Origin: CAVDWX01 sp963612735
Lineage (GTDB): Bacteria > Bacillota_I > Bacilli_A > RFN20 > CAG-826
NCBI GenBank assembly: GCA_963612735.1
Contig: CAVDWX010000043.1
Span: forward strand, 1 to 59,994
Reading direction: 5' to 3'
DNA: 59,994 nucleotides
The number at the start of each line of letters is the position of its first letter. Position 1 is the first letter of the stretch. Below, piece by piece: positions 1 to 7,598 of this stretch. Position numbers and translations under genes: made by a program. The notes beneath the pieces were generated by a model. The model searched no databases. It worked only from the letters and a program-made list of their open reading frames with translations, and was not told the origin of the DNA.

Positions 1-850
1 CTACTTCATCTAGATGATTGCTGGCGTATTCTAAATCGTAATACGTATATGTTTTTTCTTCAATTATTTCATATTTATTACCCACTTGTTTTATTTTTGT
101 AGGCATACTTTTTTTGCTAACTCCAGCGATTAGATTACTTTCTTTATCTACGGGGTTAATTCTAATTTGGTTTTGTTCCTTATAAGTGCTTCTATAATCT
201 AAAATTCCACCTTTATAAAAAATAGTTAAAGAATAGATATAAAGTTCATCTGATATTGTTTCTAAGCGTAAATATTCTCCCATATTATTGATATTAGCTT
301 GCATGGTGGTTTGATTATAAAAAAGCGGAGCAACATGAGTTGAATAATGTAGATTATCATTAGACAATTTTAAATTAAATGAATTGGGTGAGCCTTCTTT
401 TAACTGATAGGTGATTTGGATGCGAGTTATATTAAAAATAGGATTATAGTTATATAAACTTCCTGGCGCTGTTCCATCGTTTTCACTAGCTTGATAGGGC
501 AATAAAACAAACGCATTATTTTTATTAACAGCGCGATAATATTCCAAACTAATGTAGTTATTTTGAGCTTTTATTTGAGTTGTCCCGTAATTACCATTGG
601 CATATCTTGTTCTAATTGAAGAAAGTTCAATTTCTATTTTATGTTCTCCTTCTTTTGCCTCCACATCAAAATCAGTGGTAAAGAAGTCTTCTTTTATCTC
701 GCTAATATCAGTGGAATAAACCTTTTGACTAGAATCACTATTTTGACTAGTCGATTCTTTATCGATAAATGAACTATTATTTTTATCTATTGTTAATTGA
801 CAAGACGATAATAAGAGTAGAGGTATTAGAAGTAGATACTTTATTTTCAT
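1..850 (-). CDS. Secreted lipoprotein, 3' end cut by the window edge
   Basis: Reading the minus strand from the ATG at 848-850 gives an open frame of about 283 codons that runs off the left edge. The N-terminus is a lipoprotein signal: a short basic start, a Leu-rich core and a lipobox LSSC with the acylated Cys at residue 17, then a Ser/Asn/Asp-rich linker. The body is a beta-rich extracellular module (alternating ITRIQITYQ, FNLKLS, LYIYSLTIFYK strands). The last visible residues, YYDLEYASNHLDEV, resemble the start of a barnase-type secreted RNase domain, but this is only a guess because the rest is missing. It is divergent from the lipoprotein gene at 1029. No Shine-Dalgarno is evident before the ATG. 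Confidence 0.75.
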   Translation of the reverse strand, partial: MKIKYLLLIPLLLLSSCQLTIDKNNSSFIDKESTSQNSDSSQKVYSTDISEIKEDFFTTDFDVEAKEGEHKIEIELSSIRTRYANGNYGTTQIKAQNNYISLEYYRAVNKNNAFVLLPYQASENDGTAPGSLYNYNPIFNITRIQITYQLKEGSPNSFNLKLSNDNLHYSTHVAPLFYNQTTMQANINNMGEYLRLETISDELYIYSLTIFYKGGILDYRSTYKEQNQIRINPVDKESNLIAGVSKKSMPTKIKQVGNKYEIIEEKTYTYYDLEYASNHLDEV

Positions 851-1028
851 TTTTTTGACATATATTAGTATATCAATTTCTCTATATTAATGAGTTAACT
901 TTAATTTAATAAACTTTCTTTTTGTCATATTTATATATAATAAAGCTAGGAGGAAAAATTGTTTTAGATGATCTTAATGTTATCCAAAGTTAAGAAAACA
1001 AAACTATTGAACGAATAAATCTTAATTT
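851..1028. promoter_or_regulatory. Divergent intergenic region with an orphan Shine-Dalgarno
   Basis: AT-rich spacer between two divergent lipoprotein genes. On the plus strand a TATAAT at 936-941 is followed at 948-953 by a perfect AGGAGG, but the next in-frame possibility there is only TTG-TTT-TAG (959-967) or a 16-codon ORF from ATG 968 to the stop at 1018. The true downstream gene starts at 1029 without an obvious Shine-Dalgarno, so the leader of that mRNA is either a short leader-peptide region or a relic. Confidence 0.4.
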
Positions 1029-2393
1029 ATGAAAAAGAAATTCTTATTGCTATTATCGAGTTTGTTTATTTTCTCTTCTTTAAGCTCATGTTCGGATAAT
1101 ATTGATTATTCAATGTATTATAATTTGCCTACCTTTAAAGGGCTAGAAGTCTATGCATATAGAATTAAATCAAATTATCGATATCGCCTGATGTATGGAA
1201 CAAATCGAATTAAAACTGACGAAGAATTGGAATACCTTCCTTTAGCAAGTGCCTCAAAAATGAAATCGATCTTAATGACTTATGAAAACGCTGAAGATAT
1301 CACATTTATTCACTTAAAGGGAGAAAGTATTGGCGATGATAATAATGAAGCTGTTCTTAATTATTGTTATTCTGAACTAGGTTTCAAATCTAGATATAAA
1401 GAATTGACTTTAAGCGCTTCTTATATTAAAGACGGTAAGAATATAAATATTAAAAATGATGGAGAACTTCACACTCTTGAAGTGGCTAAACAATACACGC
1501 TTACTCTTTATTTTGATGATATCAAAGAAGAAACTGGTCAAGAATTAGCTAATAACATTGTTATAAAAAAAGATAATGATGATGTAATTTTTGATTTTCT
1601 ATATGCCTCTATTAATCAAAAATATGCTAGATATAGCGTTATTAATAAATCAACGCATATTGAAACGACGAATGTTTATATTTCTTATCACGACAAACAA
1701 ACTATTTTTTCTTTTAAAACCATCGATTATGATTTTGCTAAAAATAGTATCGATAAAATTGATGAAACTGAATTAAAAAATCACGACGAGTTCAAAACTA
1801 TTTTAGATTCTGTTACTTATCATCGCTTTAATTCCAATTATATCGGAATAAATGAAGATGAATATAGATATAACCCCACTAGTGAAGGGATGTATTCATA
1901 TGAATTTAAATGCGATGAAAACGAGAATTATATTTATGATACTGATTATTTAAAATATATTCCTTCATCCTTTTATTACCCTTCCTCTTTTCCGCTTATT
2001 AATGAAAATCCGGTTTCATTTCGAGGTATGAGTTATTATTTTGTTAATAAAAGTGACGTCGCCCCGAATAGCGAGGAATCGTTATTTAATTTACTATCGA
2101 TATATTACGGTAAAATTGATCCTCATCACACTCCGGGAACCTCTAACGTTGATACGTTATTATATCGCGTCTATCCAAAAGAAAATGTTTCAAAAAGTGA
2201 ATATGTTTCTCGCTTGCGTTCTTCTTTTTTCCTAGATACTACTTATTTACTTTTTGTTAATTATAAAGATTATTTTTTAGAATATAAAGTCAACGATTTA
2301 TCGATGTATATTCTTAAAATTTCATCTTCCTTATCTTGCTTTTTCGTTGACACCAATTATATTTATAATGTTTATGTTTTATATTGGAGGTAA
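1029..2393 (+). CDS. Uncharacterised lipoprotein (454 aa)
   Basis: Signal peptide of the lipoprotein class: MKKK, a Leu/Phe/Ser core, and lipobox LSSC with Cys21. The mature part is about 430 residues rich in Tyr, Asp, Asn and Ser with no transmembrane segment and no family I recognise; it is probably anchored on the outer face of the membrane. The start is the only ATG compatible with the signal peptide, since an in-frame stop lies just upstream at 1023-1025. It ends 3 nt before the nitroreductase gene, whose Shine-Dalgarno GGAGG lies in its last codons, so the two are probably cotranscribed. The function is unknown. Confidence 0.75.
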   Translation: MKKKFLLLLSSLFIFSSLSSCSDNIDYSMYYNLPTFKGLEVYAYRIKSNYRYRLMYGTNRIKTDEELEYLPLASASKMKSILMTYENAEDITFIHLKGESIGDDNNEAVLNYCYSELGFKSRYKELTLSASYIKDGKNINIKNDGELHTLEVAKQYTLTLYFDDIKEETGQELANNIVIKKDNDDVIFDFLYASINQKYARYSVINKSTHIETTNVYISYHDKQTIFSFKTIDYDFAKNSIDKIDETELKNHDEFKTILDSVTYHRFNSNYIGINEDEYRYNPTSEGMYSYEFKCDENENYIYDTDYLKYIPSSFYYPSSFPLINENPVSFRGMSYYFVNKSDVAPNSEESLFNLLSIYYGKIDPHHTPGTSNVDTLLYRVYPKENVSKSEYVSRLRSSFFLDTTYLLFVNYKDYFLEYKVNDLSMYILKISSSLSCFFVDTNYIYNVYVLYWR

Positions 2394-2396
2394 TTT

Positions 2397-2918
2397 ATGA
2401 ATAATCCGATCTTAGAAAATATTAAAAAAAGAAGAAGTGTTCGAAAATATAGTTCAAAAATAATTAGTGATGAACTGATTGATTTAGTGACTGAAGCAGG
2501 GACGTACGCTCCGACGGGAATGAATAGACAATCTCCCACAATTGTCGTCATTAAAGATAAAGAAACTAGAGACATTATTTCAAAATTGAACGCCTCCATA
2601 ATGGGAGTTGATAAAGACCCATATTACGGAGCACCTGTCGTGATATTAGTTTTAGCTGACCCTAGCGCTCATACCTATATTGAAGATGGAAGCTGCGTTT
2701 TAGAAAATATGATGTTAGCGGCAACTTCTTTAGATTTAGACTCAGTATGGGTACATCGGGAAAAAGAAATGTTTGTCACTGATGAAGGCCAAAAGTTATT
2801 AGCAAAATGGGGTTTACCTACCTCTTTAGTGGGTGTAGGCTCAATTGCATTAGGATATAAAGAAGGAGAAGTGCCTCCCAGTCATCCTAGAAAAGAAAAT
2901 TATGTCATTAAAATTTAA
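2397..2918 (+). CDS. Nitroreductase family protein (173 aa)
   Basis: FMN-dependent NAD(P)H nitroreductase fold. The N-terminal RRSVRKY motif (residues 12-18), the APTGMNRQSP phosphate/FMN-binding loop (about 38-47) and the C-terminal VGVGSIALGYKEGE segment are typical of small members that reduce nitro compounds, quinones or flavins. The length is normal for the compact subgroup. The GGAGG at 2386-2390 fixes the ATG at 2397. It is sandwiched between a lipoprotein gene and an O-acetyltransferase gene 2 nt downstream, all on the plus strand; the physiological substrate cannot be inferred. Confidence 0.9.
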   Translation: MNNPILENIKKRRSVRKYSSKIISDELIDLVTEAGTYAPTGMNRQSPTIVVIKDKETRDIISKLNASIMGVDKDPYYGAPVVILVLADPSAHTYIEDGSCVLENMMLAATSLDLDSVWVHREKEMFVTDEGQKLLAKWGLPTSLVGVGSIALGYKEGEVPPSHPRKENYVIKI

Positions 2919-2920
2919 TT

Positions 2921-3517
2921 ATGAATGAATTAGAAAAAATGTTATCGGGTCAATTTTATGATAGTGGCGACCCTACTTTAATAAATTTAAGAAATAAAGC
3001 CCATAAATTGTGTTATGAATATAATGCAATTACCGATGATTTAGATGAAAAAAGAAATGATATCATCAAAGAATTAATTCCAGATTCTAATAATGCTTTT
3101 TTGCAAGGTCCTATTTATTTTGATTATGGCCTTTTCACCCATTTTGGTAAAAATTGTTACGCTAATTTCAATTTGACGGTTTTAGATGTTGCGCCTGTTT
3201 ATATTGGTGATGACTGCTTTTTTGGACCTAATGTTTCTATTGTTACCGCTATGCATCCTCTTTCAGGAGAAGAGCGAAGACTTAAATTAACTTCAACTGG
3301 CTTAAAAAGCAAAGAGTACGCTAAAGAGATCCACATTGGCAATGATGTTTGGCTTTGCTCTAATGTAGTGGTTTGCCCAGGCGTTACCATCGGTAATAAT
3401 GTCGTTATAGGAGCGGGATCAGTAGTTACTCACGATATTCCTGATAATGTTTTAGCGGCGGGCAATCCTTGTAAAGTTATTCGTCCTCTTGATGAACACG
3501 ATAAATTAAATCATTAA
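2921..3517 (+). CDS. Maltose/galactoside-type O-acetyltransferase
   Basis: Left-handed parallel beta-helix acetyltransferase of the LacA/Maa/NodL group using acetyl-CoA. Hexapeptide repeats (VYIGDDCFFGPNVSI, IHIGNDVWLCSNVVV, VTIGNNVVIGAGSVV) fill residues 85-180, the acceptor-site His lies in TAMHPL, and the C-terminal AAGNPCKVIR is diagnostic. The 198-residue length is normal for the family. The acceptor is a sugar or other hydroxylated small molecule that cannot be named from sequence. It starts 2 nt after the nitroreductase stop, with no strong Shine-Dalgarno, so translation is probably coupled. It converges on degV, with a terminator between them. Confidence 0.9.
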   Translation: MNELEKMLSGQFYDSGDPTLINLRNKAHKLCYEYNAITDDLDEKRNDIIKELIPDSNNAFLQGPIYFDYGLFTHFGKNCYANFNLTVLDVAPVYIGDDCFFGPNVSIVTAMHPLSGEERRLKLTSTGLKSKEYAKEIHIGNDVWLCSNVVVCPGVTIGNNVVIGAGSVVTHDIPDNVLAAGNPCKVIRPLDEHDKLNH

Positions 3518-3525
3518 TTTTATTA

Positions 3526-3556
3526 AAAAAGCACACCCTTTATAGGCGCGCTTTTT
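3526..3556 (-). terminator. Terminator, best on the minus strand (after degV)
   Basis: AAAAAGC/GCTTTTT arms between the convergent acetyltransferase and degV genes. Read on the minus strand the inner positions close as G-U and C-G pairs, giving a continuous stem and a T-tract. On the plus strand the same positions are A-C mismatches, so it should work mainly for degV. Confidence 0.7.
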
Positions 3557-3573
3557 ATTAAAATTAAGAAATT

Positions 3574-4440
3574 TTATTTTACGGTTCCAAAATAGAAAAC
3601 AGCAACTAGACCCGGTCCAGCGTGTGCTCCAATGGTGGGTCCCATTTCATGATATTCAACATTTTTAAAGGGAACCACTTTTAAAATTTCTTCACTAAGT
3701 AGCTTAGCTCCTTCAAGATTTTCGGCATGGACAACCGCCAGGGTTTGCGTTTCAGGATTAACGACTTCGCTATTAACTAATTCAACGATTTGCTCAAAAG
3801 CCTTTTTGCGACCTCTAAATTTGAATTTAACATTGAGTCGACCGATTTCATCGCAGTCAAGAATGACATTAATTTTTAATAGTTTAGAGAAGAAAGCGGC
3901 GCTTTTTGATAATCTTCCACCTCTTGCAAAATAAGTCAAGTCATCAGTAGTGTAGTAAGTTCTTACTGTTTTAGCTTTTCTTTCTAAAGCGTCGATTGCC
4001 TCATTAAATTTCATACCTTCATCTCGATATTTGCAGGCTTCAACTGTCGTTATATAAATACCCAAACATGCGATTGTGGCATCGATAATATGAACTTTTA
4101 CCCCTTGTTTTTTAACGTTTGCAGCGGCGATTCTAGCGTTATTAACAGTGTTAGATAACCCTTCACATAAAGAGATATGTATGATTGGTAAACCTTTTTT
4201 ACTTTCTTCTAAAAAGAATTCTTCATATTGATCAACGTTGAGCTGACTAGTTTTAAATACTCTTCCCAAACGCATTTGTTCATAAAACCAGTGATTTTGT
4301 TCTTTGTCCATCTCATCTTTATAGGAATTTTCTCCATCTGTAAAATAAAATGAGATGTAGGAAGCATCTAGCTTTTTTAGATATTCTCTTCCAGCGTCGC
4401 TTGCAGAATCTGTAGTGACATTAAAATTTCTTTTTTCCAT
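3574..4440 (-). CDS. DegV family fatty-acid-binding protein
   Basis: DegV-domain protein (288 aa), a family that binds a fatty acid between two lobes and, in other Bacillota, acts as the FakB subunit presenting exogenous fatty acids to the FakA kinase. The N-terminal TDSASDAG (residues 10-17), the HISLCEGLSNTVNNA loop (ligand-contacting Ser/Asn), LTYFARGGRLSKSAAFFSKLLKI and the C-terminal GPTIGAHAGPGLVAVFYFG are the standard landmarks. AGGAG lies just upstream of the ATG on the minus strand. The PAP2-like membrane gene ends 10 nt upstream, so the two form one minus-strand unit, which suits a lipid-related role. No fakA is visible in the window. Confidence 0.93.
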   Translation of the reverse strand: MEKRNFNVTTDSASDAGREYLKKLDASYISFYFTDGENSYKDEMDKEQNHWFYEQMRLGRVFKTSQLNVDQYEEFFLEESKKGLPIIHISLCEGLSNTVNNARIAAANVKKQGVKVHIIDATIACLGIYITTVEACKYRDEGMKFNEAIDALERKAKTVRTYYTTDDLTYFARGGRLSKSAAFFSKLLKINVILDCDEIGRLNVKFKFRGRKKAFEQIVELVNSEVVNPETQTLAVVHAENLEGAKLLSEEILKVVPFKNVEYHEMGPTIGAHAGPGLVAVFYFGTVK

Positions 4441-4450
4441 AATTTTTCTC

Positions 4451-5047
4451 CTAAATAATGCTTTGAATGATGTAACAAATAATTATACAAATTGAAGGCA
4501 GTAAAGACCCCCATATGAGTTCTAATAAGGTGTGACGCTTCATATATAAAGAAGCTAAATATACGAGAATAACAAGCACTAATCCTAATAAATACCAAGG
4601 TGAAACATAAAAAGATAAATAAACGATTGGACCAGTCATGCCAGCAGCGTGACCTGAGGCGTTGAAATGCAATATTTTAGTTGAAGCGAATATACAAATT
4701 GAAGAGAAGACATATGTGAAATAATAAACCTTAATACTCCAACTATCTTTAAAAACAAATGATAGTGCAAAAACTAATAAATAGGAAATAAAAGCAAAGA
4801 TAATTGCTAACTTCCTTTGAAATTCTCTGCCCTTCTTTTTTAATGTTGGAATAATGTAATAGACAGGGTAAGCAAGAAGAGGAAATATGACTAATAACAG
4901 AGTCGAAGTCATAAAAGAAGAGAAGGAAGCATAATAACTAGTTTTACTAAAATAAATAATAAGCGATGCCGCTAAACACATCAGTGGGGCAAGCGTTAAT
5001 ATTCGTATGATTTTAGATAATATGAAGAGGCTTTTTTTCTTTTCCAT
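4451..5047 (-). CDS. PAP2-like integral membrane protein with degenerate active site
   Basis: 198 residues with about six hydrophobic segments. ASGHAAGMTGP (about residues 130-140) matches the second PAP2/phosphatidic-acid-phosphatase motif (SGH), and HTLLELIWG (about 172-180) matches the third motif HxxxD-V-xxG with Glu for Asp. The Arg that normally lies six residues before that His is absent, and the first KxxxxxxRP motif is not clear. It may be an altered lipid phosphatase or a non-catalytic relative. It sits upstream of degV on the minus strand and is divergent from the HTH regulator at 5153. No Shine-Dalgarno is present; a TAAACT hexamer (5054-5059) lies 6 nt before the ATG. Confidence 0.65.
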   Translation of the reverse strand: MEKKKSLFILSKIIRILTLAPLMCLAASLIIYFSKTSYYASFSSFMTSTLLLVIFPLLAYPVYYIIPTLKKKGREFQRKLAIIFAFISYLLVFALSFVFKDSWSIKVYYFTYVFSSICIFASTKILHFNASGHAAGMTGPIVYLSFYVSPWYLLGLVLVILVYLASLYMKRHTLLELIWGSLLPSICIIICYIIQSII

Positions 5048-5053
5048 GTCAGT

Positions 5054-5111
5054 AGTTTAAAAAACAAGTCAAATAGAGTCACTGAACTAATTCAAATTTG
5101 TAAAATAGAGT
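5054..5111 (-). promoter_or_regulatory. Promoter of the PAP2-like/degV unit with TAGAGT half-sites
   Basis: On the minus strand GTGACT (5077-5082), a 17-bp spacer and TAAACT (5054-5059) place the start of transcription at the ATG of the PAP2-like gene. A TAGAGT hexamer at 5074-5079 overlaps this promoter and recurs at 5106-5111 and 5136-5141 (spacings 32 and 30 bp), suggesting control by the divergently encoded HTH protein. The individual hexamers are weak, so the promoter is tentative. Confidence 0.4.
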
Positions 5112-5117
5112 TTAAAA

Positions 5118-5146
5118 TTGCCACTCTACAAATTGTAGAGTATATT
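5118..5146 (+). promoter_or_regulatory. Leaderless promoter with autoregulatory operator
   Basis: TTGCCA (5118-5123), an exact 17-bp spacer, and TATATT (5141-5146). The spacer is filled by a perfect inverted repeat: ACTCTACAA (5123-5131), one central A, TTGTAGAGT (5133-5141). A protein bound there would block RNA polymerase. The -10 ends 6 nt before the ATG at 5153, so the mRNA should begin at the start codon; there is no Shine-Dalgarno. Confidence 0.75.
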
Positions 5147-5152
5147 AAAAGC

Positions 5153-5755
5153 ATGGATAACATCTACGAAATATTTGCTAAAAACCTCATAACTCTTCGA
5201 AAAAAGAAAAAAATAACACAATTAGAACTAGCTAATAAACTTAATTATTCGGATAAAAATATTTCAAAATGGGAGAACGCTCAAGCCTTACCTCCTAGCG
5301 AAGTAATGTATGAATTAGCTCTATTTTTTGATGTGAGCATAGACTATTTATTAAAGGAACATAGTGAAAAAGAAATTGATGAAGATCAGCATAAACAAAT
5401 CGCTTCCACAAGAAATAAAATCATCATTGTTGGACTATGCTGTTTATGCGTTCAACTGCTTTCTGTTATCTCTTTTATTTCATTTCCATCTCATTTTGAT
5501 ATGTCATGGATGGCTTTCATTTATTCTTTACCAGTGATGTCGATTATCTTAATTATCTTTGTTTCTCTATGGTTTAAAAAGAAACCCTTTTTATTCATTT
5601 CGGTTTCTTTATTAGTTTGGACCTTGATATTATCGATTTATTTATCCTTATATATATATTTAAATAAGAATTTTTGGTTCCTCTTTTTAGTTGGAATTCC
5701 TCTCCAATTAGCGGTCTTTCTCTCCAGTGGATTTATCACGCATAAGAAAAATTAA
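5153..5755 (+). CDS. XRE-family HTH regulator with membrane domain
   Basis: Residues 1-70 form a Cro/CI helix-turn-helix domain (LRKKKKITQLELANKLNYSDKNISKWENAQALP followed by FFDVSIDYLL). After a charged linker come about four transmembrane helices (roughly 88-112, 122-142, 146-170, 173-193), so this is a membrane-tethered DNA-binding protein that may sense an envelope or membrane signal. The perfect palindrome inside its own promoter and related half-sites in the divergent PAP2-like promoter make negative autoregulation and control of that gene likely. The stop codon overlaps that of the convergent yggS gene by 4 nt. The signal sensed is unknown. Confidence 0.85.
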   Translation: MDNIYEIFAKNLITLRKKKKITQLELANKLNYSDKNISKWENAQALPPSEVMYELALFFDVSIDYLLKEHSEKEIDEDQHKQIASTRNKIIIVGLCCLCVQLLSVISFISFPSHFDMSWMAFIYSLPVMSIILIIFVSLWFKKKPFLFISVSLLVWTLILSIYLSLYIYLNKNFWFLFLVGIPLQLAVFLSSGFITHKKN

Positions 5756-6393
5756 TCTTCATAGAGGATGTGGCCTAATCTAATATAGGTAGCTCCTTCT
5801 TCTATCGCTTCTTGATAATCATCACTCATGCCCATTGATAATTCATTTATATGGAGATGATATTTTTTATTGATATTATCTTTTAATATTTTTAAAGCTT
5901 TGAATTGTTCTTTTAACTCCTCATGAGTGGAATTAGCTCTACTCATCATCATAAAACCAATTATTTCGATATTGGGTAAGTCTTTTGTTTTTAAGACAAA
6001 ATCTTCTACATCACTAGGGGGCAATCCGTTTTTATTTTCTTCATTATTAATCGACACTTCAATAAAACACTTTAAAGGTTCGCCTTTTCGATATTTTGAA
6101 ATCAATAAAGCGGTTTGAAAAGAATCTAAAGAATGCAAATAAGTAATATCGTTAACTATATTTTTAACTTTGTTATGTTGAAGATGACCGATAAAATGCC
6201 AAATTATGTTGGGATTATCTAAGCTTTTCTTCTTTTCTAATAATTCATTCACTCTTCTTTCTCCAAGGTTATATAAGTGATGACTTATTAATTCCTCTAT
6301 CACTCTTACATCGACGTATTTGCTGACTGCTACGAGAGTAAGGGAAGGCGGAATTGTTTTTACAAATTCATCGATATCGTTTCTTACTTTCAT
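5752..6393 (-). CDS. yggS: PLP homeostasis protein, YggS/PROSC family
   Basis: Single-domain TIM-barrel pyridoxal-phosphate carrier protein (213 aa) that buffers PLP supply; it has no known enzymatic reaction. LVAVSKYVD carries the PLP Lys (K25). Further family landmarks are LGERRVNELLEK, WHFIGHLQHNK, FIEVSINNEENKNG and the C-terminal phosphate-binding LSMGMSDDYQEAIEEGATYIRLG. The length is near normal, slightly short at the C-terminus. There is no Shine-Dalgarno; a perfect TATAAT lies 6 nt before the ATG, implying a leaderless transcript. It is convergent with the HTH gene. Confidence 0.95.
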   Translation of the reverse strand: MKVRNDIDEFVKTIPPSLTLVAVSKYVDVRVIEELISHHLYNLGERRVNELLEKKKSLDNPNIIWHFIGHLQHNKVKNIVNDITYLHSLDSFQTALLISKYRKGEPLKCFIEVSINNEENKNGLPPSDVEDFVLKTKDLPNIEIIGFMMMSRANSTHEELKEQFKALKILKDNINKKYHLHINELSMGMSDDYQEAIEEGATYIRLGHILYED

Positions 6394-6399
6394 GTCATT

Positions 6400-6405
6400 A
6401 TTATA
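6400..6405 (-). promoter_or_regulatory. -10 element of yggS, 6 nt before ATG
   Basis: The minus strand reads TATAAT, then 6 nt (AATGAC), then the ATG. No good -35 is visible at 16-18 bp (TCTAGT at 17 bp). The geometry places the transcription start on the initiator codon. Confidence 0.5.
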
Positions 6406-6548
6406 GTCTTTATATTTAATTTACTAGAAAAGATTATTTATTATTTCTCGATTTGCTCTACTAATATTTAATTCGGTAAAAAAATAGTTAAAATACCGAG
6501 TTGACAATCTTCTTAAATTGTTAGAAACTATATGCAGAGGTACATATT

Positions 6549-7589
6549 ATGAAAATATATAATTTACGAGAAGATGTTCTCAAAATTATTTCTTCACCAA
6601 ACGTTTTATCTTTACTTCAAAACATTGAAATGTATAAGGGAAAAACCTTAAACGTCTCAAAATTGAAAAAGATTGAAACACTCGTTGCTATTGCGCGTCA
6701 AAGAAATATTGTTAGTTCGAATGCGCTTGGCAACGTTTTTATTTCAGCAGAAAGAGAAAAACAACTTTTTGAAAAAGGGGCTGCTCCTGAAACATTTGAA
6801 GACCATATGATTACGGGATATGGTAAAGCTCTTGATTTGATTGACGAAGTCTACAAATATCAACCATTCGATCGTTCTTTTATTACCACCCTCCATTACT
6901 ATATATATAAGGATTATAATCCTGAATTAGGAGGTCGACTTAAAGATTCACAAAACTATGTTCATGAATTCTTAAAAGATGGAACATATCGAACTCTATT
7001 AGTCCCAGCGGCACCAGAAGAAACCGTTCAATTATTAGATAATTTAATTTATCAATTCAATTTATGCGCTCAAGATGATGAAATCAATAAGCTTGTTCTC
7101 ATCTTTGTCTTTTTACTCGATTTTCTCTGCATTCATCCATTCAATCATGGTAATGGAAGAATGTCTCGTCTCATTCTCACCTTCTTATTAAAGAAATACG
7201 GATATGATGTCGATACATATTATCCATTAGCGATGCTTCTTAATTTAAGAATTAGTGAATACGCAAAAGCTCTTGAAACTAGTGCAAATGGTTGGAGAGA
7301 TGATTATAACGACTATACCGCTTATGTCTCATTTATGCTCCGCATTGTTTTAGAGGCGTATCGTAAACTCGATTATATTATTCAAGTCAATACAGAAGAT
7401 AATGCATCTGTTGATAAAGTTTATAAAGTTATCTCTGATAGCGCTACTCCGGTTGGAAAGGTAGTTATCGATGATATTCTTTATAGCGTTTCCCCTAACA
7501 CCATAGAAAAATCTCTTGGTACCTTATTGAAAGAGCAAAAGATTCAGCTCATTACCAAGGGCAGATATAGCAAATATTTTAGAAGATAG
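6549..7589 (+). CDS. Fic-domain protein with altered active-site and inhibitory motifs
   Basis: Fic proteins transfer AMP or another nucleotide-derived group to target side chains. This 346-residue protein has the usual Bacillota layout: an N-terminal helical part, the Fic core (residues 60-250) and a C-terminal winged-helix-like part. The core motif reads HPFNHGNGRMSR from H196. The catalytic His and the GNGR anion loop are present, but the acidic metal-binding residue (Asp/Glu in HPFx[DE]GNGR) is His200. The inhibitory motif (S/T)xxxE(G/N) reads SNALGN (57-62), with Gly61 for the inhibitory Glu. A TTGACA lies at 6501-6506 and a weak AGAGG at 6536-6540. No antitoxin gene is adjacent; an EF-G paralogue follows after 9 nt. 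Confidence 0.88.
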   Translation: MKIYNLREDVLKIISSPNVLSLLQNIEMYKGKTLNVSKLKKIETLVAIARQRNIVSSNALGNVFISAEREKQLFEKGAAPETFEDHMITGYGKALDLIDEVYKYQPFDRSFITTLHYYIYKDYNPELGGRLKDSQNYVHEFLKDGTYRTLLVPAAPEETVQLLDNLIYQFNLCAQDDEINKLVLIFVFLLDFLCIHPFNHGNGRMSRLILTFLLKKYGYDVDTYYPLAMLLNLRISEYAKALETSANGWRDDYNDYTAYVSFMLRIVLEAYRKLDYIIQVNTEDNASVDKVYKVISDSATPVGKVVIDDILYSVSPNTIEKSLGTLLKEQKIQLITKGRYSKYFRR

Positions 7590-7598
7590 GAGTTAGAT

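Noticed and set aside
6549..7589. Fic/Doc toxin-antitoxin pair
   Set aside because: No small antitoxin gene lies upstream or downstream, and the inhibitory motif position is internal, as in self-contained Fic proteins.
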